Shown piece after piece: positions 8,609 through 12,825 of a stretch of DNA of 12,825 nucleotides. A model generated the notes under the pieces. It did no database searches. It saw only the letters and a list, made by a program, of their open reading frames with translations, and was not told where the DNA came from. Each line of letters starts with the position of its first letter. The first letter of the stretch is position 1. The position numbers and the translations under genes are program-made. The stretch is taken from positions 1-12,825 of the forward strand of contig DATGIQ010000119.1 in the NCBI GenBank assembly GCA_035295665.1, written 5' to 3'. This DNA comes from DATGIQ01 sp035295665. GTDB lineage: Bacteria > Planctomycetota > Planctomycetia > Gemmatales > Gemmataceae.

Positions 8609-9763
8609 TCAAATGAGACCCGACTGCGCCACCTTGATCCCCTTGAAGGCCATCTTCAGCGCTTCCGGATTGGGCGCGACCTCCAAGGCGGTGGCCCGGT
8701 CGACATCGCCACGTTCCACCAGCTGGCGGAGGCTCTCGTTGAAGTCGAGCATGCCTTCGAGGGCACCAATGCGAATGGCATCGGGGAGTTTCTTGTCTTC
8801 CGCCTTGATGATCAGCTCCTTCACCGTCGGATTCATGATCATGATTTCGTTGGTCGGAACCCGCTGCACGCCGGGCCGGATACTGGGGAGCAGCTTTTGG
8901 CAAACGATCGCTTTGAGGTTGAAGGCCAAACTCTGCCGCATGGCCGAGTGAATATCGGCGGGAAACAGATCCAGAATACGGCCGATGGTGCTCGGCGCGG
9001 TCGAGGCATGGATGGTGCCGAACACGAGATGGCCCGTCTCGGCAGCGTTCATTCCCGCTTCGAACGTTTCCCGGTCACGCATCTCGCCGACCAGGATCAC
9101 GTCTGGATCTTCACGGACCGCATGCTTAAGAGCCGTGGACCAGTCCGCCACGTCCAGGCCAATCTCGCGCTGGTTGATGACCGCCTTTTTATCCGCGAAG
9201 AGGTATTCGATCGGATCCTCGATGGTCAGGATATGGACCCGCTCACGTTCGTTGATGTAATCGAGCATGGCGGCAATGGTGGTGCTTTTGCCGCTGCCCG
9301 TCACCCCAGCCAGAATGATCATGCCCTGGTCGAAGTGGCACAGTTTCTCGATCGCCGGCGGCAGGTTGAGCTTGTCGAAGGTCGGGATTTTGTTGATGAC
9401 GCGGCGGGCCACAAGGCTAAGGCGACCGCGCTGCCGAAACAAATTGACACGGAATCGACCTTCGTCCTGACCGATCACATGCGCGAAGTCCGCACCGCCG
9501 ACTTCTTCCAAGAGCTTTTTGGAACGCTCGCTGAGGATTGGCCAAATCAGCCGTTCGATGTCCTCACCGCTCAGTGCCCGCATCTCCATCTGGCGGATCG
9601 CATTGCGCAGCCGCATCATGGGGGGCAAGCCCGCCTTCAGGTGGAGGTCCGACCCTTCGTGTTTCATGACCATGCGAAAAAGCTTGTTAATCTCCGGTTC
9701 GCGGCGCACTTCCGCTGGTGCTCGGCCTTCTTCGCCATCAGAATCGAGGTCCGCAACGGCCAT
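8609..9763 (-). CDS. pilT: PilT-type twitching/retraction ATPase
   Basis: A 384-residue PilT/PilU-family ATPase that disassembles type IV pili. The N-terminal PAS-like domain begins about residue 24 (EINKLFRMVMKHEGSDLHLK). Walker A GVTGSGKST is at 153-161, the Asp box LTIEDPIEY at 179-187, Walker B VILVGEMRD at 222-230 and the His box TGHLVFGTIHAS at 243-254. No zinc cysteines are present, as expected for PilT. The C-terminal AIRNLIRE motif of classical PilT is replaced by AIRIGALEG, so it may be a divergent PilT or PilU-like form. An AGGAG lies nine bases before ATG 9761-9763 and directly follows the hisF stop, pointing to translational coupling. The next gene is the PilB-like ATPase, giving paired extension and retraction motors. 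Confidence 0.92.
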   Translation of the reverse strand: MAVADLDSDGEEGRAPAEVRREPEINKLFRMVMKHEGSDLHLKAGLPPMMRLRNAIRQMEMRALSGEDIERLIWPILSERSKKLLEEVGGADFAHVIGQDEGRFRVNLFRQRGRLSLVARRVINKIPTFDKLNLPPAIEKLCHFDQGMIILAGVTGSGKSTTIAAMLDYINERERVHILTIEDPIEYLFADKKAVINQREIGLDVADWSTALKHAVREDPDVILVGEMRDRETFEAGMNAAETGHLVFGTIHASTAPSTIGRILDLFPADIHSAMRQSLAFNLKAIVCQKLLPSIRPGVQRVPTNEIMIMNPTVKELIIKAEDKKLPDAIRIGALEGMLDFNESLRQLVERGDVDRATALEVAPNPEALKMAFKGIKVAQSGLI

Positions 9764-9778
9764 CTCTTGAGGCTCCTA

Positions 9779-10555
9779 TCATGGGGTCATCCGCACGGGC
9801 ACGCTCCGCTCGTTCAGGTAGGTTTTGCACGCCCGGATGCCGTATTCATTGTAATGGAAAATGCTAGCCGCGAGGGCCGCATCGGCACCGCCCACGGTCA
9901 GCACCTGGAATAGATGTTCCGGGGAACCCGCGCCGCCGCTCGCGACCACGGGGATGCGGACGGCGTCGGCCACCGCACGCGTCATGGGCAGATCGTAGCC
10001 TGCCTTGGTGCCGTCCGCGTCCATGGAGGTCAACACAATCTCGCCGGCTCCCAATTCCTCCACGCGCCGGGCCCAGGCCACCGCTTCCAGTCCGGTGGGC
10101 ACACGGCCGCCGTTAATGTGAACTTCCCAAACCTCCGCGCCGTTCTTGTGGACTCGCCGGGGATCGATGTTCACCACGGTGGCATTCCGGCCAAACTTTC
10201 GCGCCACGGAGGAGATCAGTTCCGGCGTCCGTACGGCGGCAGAATTGATACTGACCTTTTCCGCCCCTGCCTGAATCAGCCGCGCCGCATCGTCCAAGGT
10301 CCGAATGCCGCCCCCGACCATGAACGGCATAAAGATCTCTTCCGACACCCGCCGGACCACTTCAAGGAGGATCTCCCGGCCTTCGTGACTGGCGCTGATA
10401 TCCAGGAACACCAGTTCATCGGCACCTTCGTCCTCATAGCGGCGGGCTACCTCCACCGGGTCGCCGGCATCGCGCAGCTGGAGAAAGTTGACTCCCTTTA
10501 CCACTCGTCCGCGGTCCACGTCCAGACAGGGAATGATGCGCTTGGTCAACGCCAT
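9779..10555 (-). CDS. hisF: Imidazole glycerol phosphate synthase cyclase subunit HisF
   Basis: The 258-residue product is full length for HisF, which with HisH converts PRFAR and glutamine-derived ammonia to IGP and AICAR in histidine synthesis. It is a (beta/alpha)8 barrel starting MALTKRIIPCLDVDRGRVVK, with the first catalytic aspartate at D12 and the second at D131 (VVNIDPRR). Phosphate-binding loops MVGGGIRT (79-86) and VVASGGAGSPEH (203-214) are intact. It has no other his genes around it; instead its stop is 15 bases from pilT, making it the first gene of a pilus-ATPase operon. No clear Shine-Dalgarno precedes ATG 10553-10555. A sigma-70-like promoter is placed at 10623-10651. Nothing suggests it is inactive. 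Confidence 0.96.
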   Translation of the reverse strand: MALTKRIIPCLDVDRGRVVKGVNFLQLRDAGDPVEVARRYEDEGADELVFLDISASHEGREILLEVVRRVSEEIFMPFMVGGGIRTLDDAARLIQAGAEKVSINSAAVRTPELISSVARKFGRNATVVNIDPRRVHKNGAEVWEVHINGGRVPTGLEAVAWARRVEELGAGEIVLTSMDADGTKAGYDLPMTRAVADAVRIPVVASGGAGSPEHLFQVLTVGGADAALAASIFHYNEYGIRACKTYLNERSVPVRMTP

Positions 10556-10622
10556 GACACGGTATTTGAGGTCTCGCGCGGCTGCACTCCTTGCCCTAGG
10601 GCAGCGGAGGAAATTTCACTTC

Positions 10623-10651
10623 ACTGTAACGAATCATGCAGGGTCGGTCAA
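10623..10651 (-). promoter_or_regulatory. Candidate sigma-70-type promoter for the hisF-pilT-pilB-cvpA operon
   Basis: On the minus strand TTGACC (10651-10646) and TACAGT (10628-10623) are separated by 17 bases, giving four or five matches of six in each box. Transcription would start near 10616, about 60 bases before hisF. A perfect GCCCTAGGGC palindrome (10593-10602) would lie in the leader. Moderate support only. Confidence 0.4.
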
Positions 10652-10940
10652 TGGTGTGCAAGTTGGCAACGCGCGTGAGAGGCTTCGTGTCGGCTCGAGC
10701 TGGCTGCGCGCGGATACGAAGGAGCGACAAGTGTGACAGTAGGAAAACTGATGTAGCCACCATTCAAGTAGAGGAAACCTCTGAAAGTGCCTCGGTGTTT
10801 CGGACGGAGCACGCAACCGACATCCTCGTGCTTGCGCTTGTCGATGTGTCCGGAGCAGTTTCGCGGAGCCGGGTTCTGCGCGACGGTGGTCCCGACCGAA
10901 GCGCGAATGCGTGTGCTGGCAGAACCAGTAGGTTCACGCT

Positions 10941-10949
10941 TGATATAAT
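10941..10949 (+). promoter_or_regulatory. Extended -10 promoter motif upstream of the kinase stub
   Basis: TGATATAAT at 10941-10949 is a perfect TGn-TATAAT extended -10. No good -35 box lies 17 bases upstream, which extended -10 promoters do not need. It would start transcription near 10956, about 50 bases before ATG 11009. The promoter may have outlived the gene it served, or may now read through to the downstream kinase. Confidence 0.4.
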
Positions 10950-11008
10950 TGTTCTCATTGCGCAGCGATCTGTACGGATCGCACGCAACTGCATGATGGA
11001 CAGTCGGC

Positions 11009-11130
11009 ATGAACGATCCTAACCAGACGCTAGCCGAACCCGGCGGGGAATCCGGCCCGGCCTTTTCTGCTGCGTCCACCCCCACACACATCGGTCGTTA
11101 TCGTATCGAGAGATTTCTCGGTCAAGGAGC
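11009..11130 (+). pseudogene. 5' stub of a Ser/Thr protein kinase gene
   Basis: From ATG 11009 the frame reads MNDPNQTLAEPGGESGPAFS and shortly after THIGRYRIERFLGQGA. The last part is the beginning of a protein kinase N-lobe and matches QHIGRYRIEKVLGQGG of the gene at 11400. DNA similarity to that gene is strong (for example CACATCGGTCG and CTCGGTCAAGG are shared) and stops abruptly at the glycine-rich loop, about 11127. Beyond it there is no lysine, HRD or DFG motif in any frame. The open frame continues to 11446 but without kinase character and overlaps the next gene. I read it as the remnant of a truncated paralogue, deleted from the P-loop on. Confidence 0.6.
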
Positions 11131-11321
11131 ATCACGAGAGCTCGGCGTGCTCATGGCTCGACCGCTCCTTTCGCTCCACGACCTTTCCCCAAGCTTGCGG
11201 ATGGACGGCAAATCGGGGATACTCATAAGAATGCTGTCATACATTGGCGAATTCACTATAGGATGTACACCTCGCCGTGGCCGGATACAAGGGGAACTCG
11301 AAGTGACCGCGCGTGATCGGC

Positions 11322-11369
11322 CTGAGCCCGATGCGCCAGCGAGGGCCCTCGCTGGCGCATCGGGCTCAG
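11322..11369. repeat. Perfect 48-bp palindrome
   Basis: The arm at 11322-11345 (starting CTGAGCCCGATGCGCC, ending AGCGAGGG) is followed with no spacer by its exact reverse complement at 11346-11369. I recall similar 'GAGCCCGA-GCG-CAGCGAGGG' sequences as abundant intergenic repeats in planctomycete genomes, though I cannot search for them. As RNA it would form a very strong hairpin 30 bases before the kinase start and could limit its expression. As DNA it could mark a mobile repeat or the deletion junction that left the kinase stub. Confidence 0.85.
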
Positions 11370-11386
11370 CAGCTGCCGATCCGTGC

Positions 11387-11392
11387 AAGGAG
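11387..11392 (+). promoter_or_regulatory. Shine-Dalgarno of the kinase-nSTAND gene
   Basis: AAGGAG at 11387-11392 is seven bases before ATG 11400, near-ideal spacing. It fixes the start so that the zinc-motif region is part of the protein. Confidence 0.75.
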
Positions 11393-11399
11393 CACCGGC

Positions 11400-12825
11400 A
11401 TGGGCCGTACGACTTGCCCGGCAGAAGGGGAGCTGTCCGCGTTTGATCGGGGCGACCTCCCTCCCGCCGCGCAGGATGCGATCGCCGCGCATGTGGAAGG
11501 CTGTTCGGCCTGTGAAGCGATCCTGCAGCGGCTCGAGCAGGCGCCAAACGGGCTGATTAGCGCGCTGCGTCATCCCCGGCCGGAAAGCAGGGCCCTCGCC
11601 ACGGGACCCTCGAGCGCAGCGGATTGCCAGCCGGCCGGTACCGACGATCCCGCCGCCCTAGCCGTTCCGGCTGCGCAACCGCAGCACATCGGTCGCTACC
11701 GCATCGAAAAAGTGCTCGGTCAAGGCGGATTCGGCCTCGTCTATCTCGCCCACGATGACCAGTTGCAGCGCCTCGTCGCCATCAAAGTGCCGCACCGCAA
11801 GCTGGTGGACCGCCCCGAAGCCGCCCTCGACTACCTGACGGAAGCCCGTACCGTCGCCAACCTCGATCATCCGCACATCGTTCCGGTCTTCGATGTCGGC
11901 AGCACCGAAGACTGCCCCTATTACGTTGTCTCGAAATACATCGACGGCACCGACCTCGCCACGCGGCTCAAGCGGTCCCGGCTGGGTATCCACGAAGCGG
12001 TTGAACTGGTGGCGACGGTAGCCGAGGCGCTGCACGACGCTCACAAGCAAGGTCTGGTGCATCGCGACATCAAGCCGGGCAACATCCTGCTCGACGGGAG
12101 CGGCAAACCCTTCGTGACGGATTTCGGGCTGGCCTTGCGCGAGCAGGACGTGGGCACGGGGCCGCGCTACGCCGGGACGCCTGCCTATATGAGTCCGGAG
12201 CAGGCCCGTGGCGAAGGGCATCGGGTCGACGGCCGCAGCGACATCTTCAGTCTGGGCGTGGTCTTCTACGAACTGCTGGTGGGACGCCAGCTGTTCCGGG
12301 CCAAGTCGCAGGCCGAGCTGATGGAGCAGGTGACGAGCGTCGAGGCCCGCCCGCCGCGCCTGTACGACGACGGCATTCCGAAGGAACTGGACCGCATCTG
12401 CTTGAAAGCCCTATCGAAGCGTGCCGCGGAGCGCTACTCGACGGGCAAGGACTTGGCCGACGACCTGCGGCACTTTCTGGCCGGGCAGACCGGTATCCTG
12501 GAGGCAAGCGGCGCTTCCCAAGGCGAGCGACGCGGCGTCAGCCCGCCGATTCCGCATTCGGATACGAGACCGTCGGGCTTGCGCCCCGACGCTCGCCCAA
12601 CGCCGACGCCGACCTCGGACCAGCAGCCCCTCAAGATCGTGCCGAAAGGCTTGCGTTCGTTCGACGCCCACGATGCCGACTTCTTCCTCGAACTGTTGCC
12701 CGGGCCTCGTGATCGGAAGGGATTGCCCGACAGCCTCCGGTTCTGGAAGACCCGGATCGAAGAAACGGACGCGGAAAAGACCTTCTCCGTGGGGTTGATC
12801 TGTGGGCCGTCCGGGTGCGGCAAAT
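11400..12825 (+). CDS. Zinc-motif / Ser-Thr protein kinase / nSTAND1 NTPase (partial, 3' end missing)
   Basis: The frame is open from ATG 11400 to the window edge: 475 codons, no stop. Residues 1-50 carry C6 and H31-x3-C35-x2-C38, the anti-sigma-factor type zinc motif (HxxxCxxC). A low-complexity linker leads to a complete Hanks-type kinase (about 95-360): P-loop GQGGFG (107-112), VAIK with K129, HRDIKPGN (221-228), DFG (241-243) and the SPE form of the APE motif. It should therefore be an active kinase. A Pro/Arg-rich linker (about 375-415) follows, then LRSFDAHDADFFLELLPGPR and GLICGPSGCGK (Walker A, last seen residue K475), which matches the start of Pfam nSTAND1, a STAND-type signalling NTPase. 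In related planctomycete proteins WD40 or SUMF1-like sensor domains come next; these would lie beyond the edge. No transmembrane segment appears in the visible part. A kinase stub lies just upstream. Confidence 0.9.
   Translation, partial: MGRTTCPAEGELSAFDRGDLPPAAQDAIAAHVEGCSACEAILQRLEQAPNGLISALRHPRPESRALATGPSSAADCQPAGTDDPAALAVPAAQPQHIGRYRIEKVLGQGGFGLVYLAHDDQLQRLVAIKVPHRKLVDRPEAALDYLTEARTVANLDHPHIVPVFDVGSTEDCPYYVVSKYIDGTDLATRLKRSRLGIHEAVELVATVAEALHDAHKQGLVHRDIKPGNILLDGSGKPFVTDFGLALREQDVGTGPRYAGTPAYMSPEQARGEGHRVDGRSDIFSLGVVFYELLVGRQLFRAKSQAELMEQVTSVEARPPRLYDDGIPKELDRICLKALSKRAAERYSTGKDLADDLRHFLAGQTGILEASGASQGERRGVSPPIPHSDTRPSGLRPDARPTPTPTSDQQPLKIVPKGLRSFDAHDADFFLELLPGPRDRKGLPDSLRFWKTRIEETDAEKTFSVGLICGPSGCGK

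Larger units (their letters stand above)
10556..11008. other. Intergenic region between divergent hisF operon and kinase stub
   Basis: No open frame here looks like a protein: candidates are short, arginine-, serine- and proline-rich and overlap each other on opposite strands. The region holds the GCCCTAGGGC palindrome (10593-10602), the hisF-side promoter candidate (10623-10651) and an extended -10 motif (10941-10949) facing the kinase stub. The middle part, about 10660-10930, shows nothing I can name. Confidence 0.55.
11131..11399. other. Leader region of the downstream kinase gene
   Basis: Between the kinase stub and ATG 11400 there is no credible gene. The stretch contains AT-richer DNA around 11210-11270, which may carry a promoter I cannot resolve, then the 48-bp palindrome (11322-11369) and the Shine-Dalgarno (11387-11392). 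Confidence 0.5.

Noticed and set aside
8585..9913. 442-codon open frame on the plus strand
   Set aside because: Antisense shadow of pilT, with His/Asp/Arg-rich content expected from the reverse complement of that gene.
9914..10678. 254-codon open frame on the plus strand
   Set aside because: Antisense shadow of hisF extending into the intergenic region; no recognisable protein.
10648..11091. 147-residue protein on the minus strand
   Set aside because: No family resemblance, overlaps the kinase stub and competing frames, and no start signal is evident.
11009..11446. A complete 145-residue protein from ATG 11009
   Set aside because: Only the first 40 or so codons resemble a protein (kinase start). 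The rest crosses the 48-bp palindrome and the next gene's start with no coding character.
11658..12221. 187-codon open frame on the minus strand
   Set aside because: Opposite the kinase domain, which has all catalytic motifs on the plus strand.

Overview
The window looks like chromosomal DNA of a GC-rich planctomycete, probably near the Gemmataceae. The clues are a PQQ-type beta-propeller C-terminus, a HAF-repeat protein with PEP-CTERM remnants, a Ser/Thr kinase fused to an anti-sigma-like zinc motif and an nSTAND NTPase, a GspE/PilB ATPase with its own membrane anchor, and palindromic intergenic repeats. This assignment rests on family recognition alone; no database was searched.

Layout. 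1-140: end of a secreted PQQ-like propeller protein. 141-648: non-coding, with nested hairpins and a candidate sigma-54 (-24/-12) promoter. 649-1574: HAF-repeat surface protein whose PEP-CTERM sorting tail has been thrown out of frame by a small internal deletion. 1667-4726 (minus): large membrane-bound sigma-54 activator (PDZ, multi-TM, GAF, AAA+, Fis-type HTH). 4727-5215: regulatory intergenic region with a perfect 20-bp palindrome, an extra half-site 21 bp away, and candidate -24/-12 promoters facing both ways. 5216-6058 (plus): alpha/beta hydrolase. 6114-10555 (minus): a tight operon hisF - pilT - pilB/gspE-like - cvpA-like. 10556-11008: non-coding, with candidate promoters in both directions. 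11009-about 11130: 5' stub of a protein kinase gene. 11322-11369: perfect 48-bp palindrome. 11400-12825: intact start of a zinc-motif/kinase/nSTAND1 protein that runs off the right edge.

How it may work together. The left half reads as a one-component sigma-54 circuit. The membrane sensor/activator could bind the palindromic sites near its own start and drive the divergent hydrolase gene, and perhaps the HAF gene, which also has a -24/-12-like site. The middle operon supplies the extension-type and retraction-type ATPases of a type IV pilus or type II secretion-like machine plus a CvpA-like membrane protein, headed unexpectedly by histidine-biosynthesis gene hisF. The right end is a signalling or surveillance kinase locus with an apparent decayed paralogue immediately upstream.
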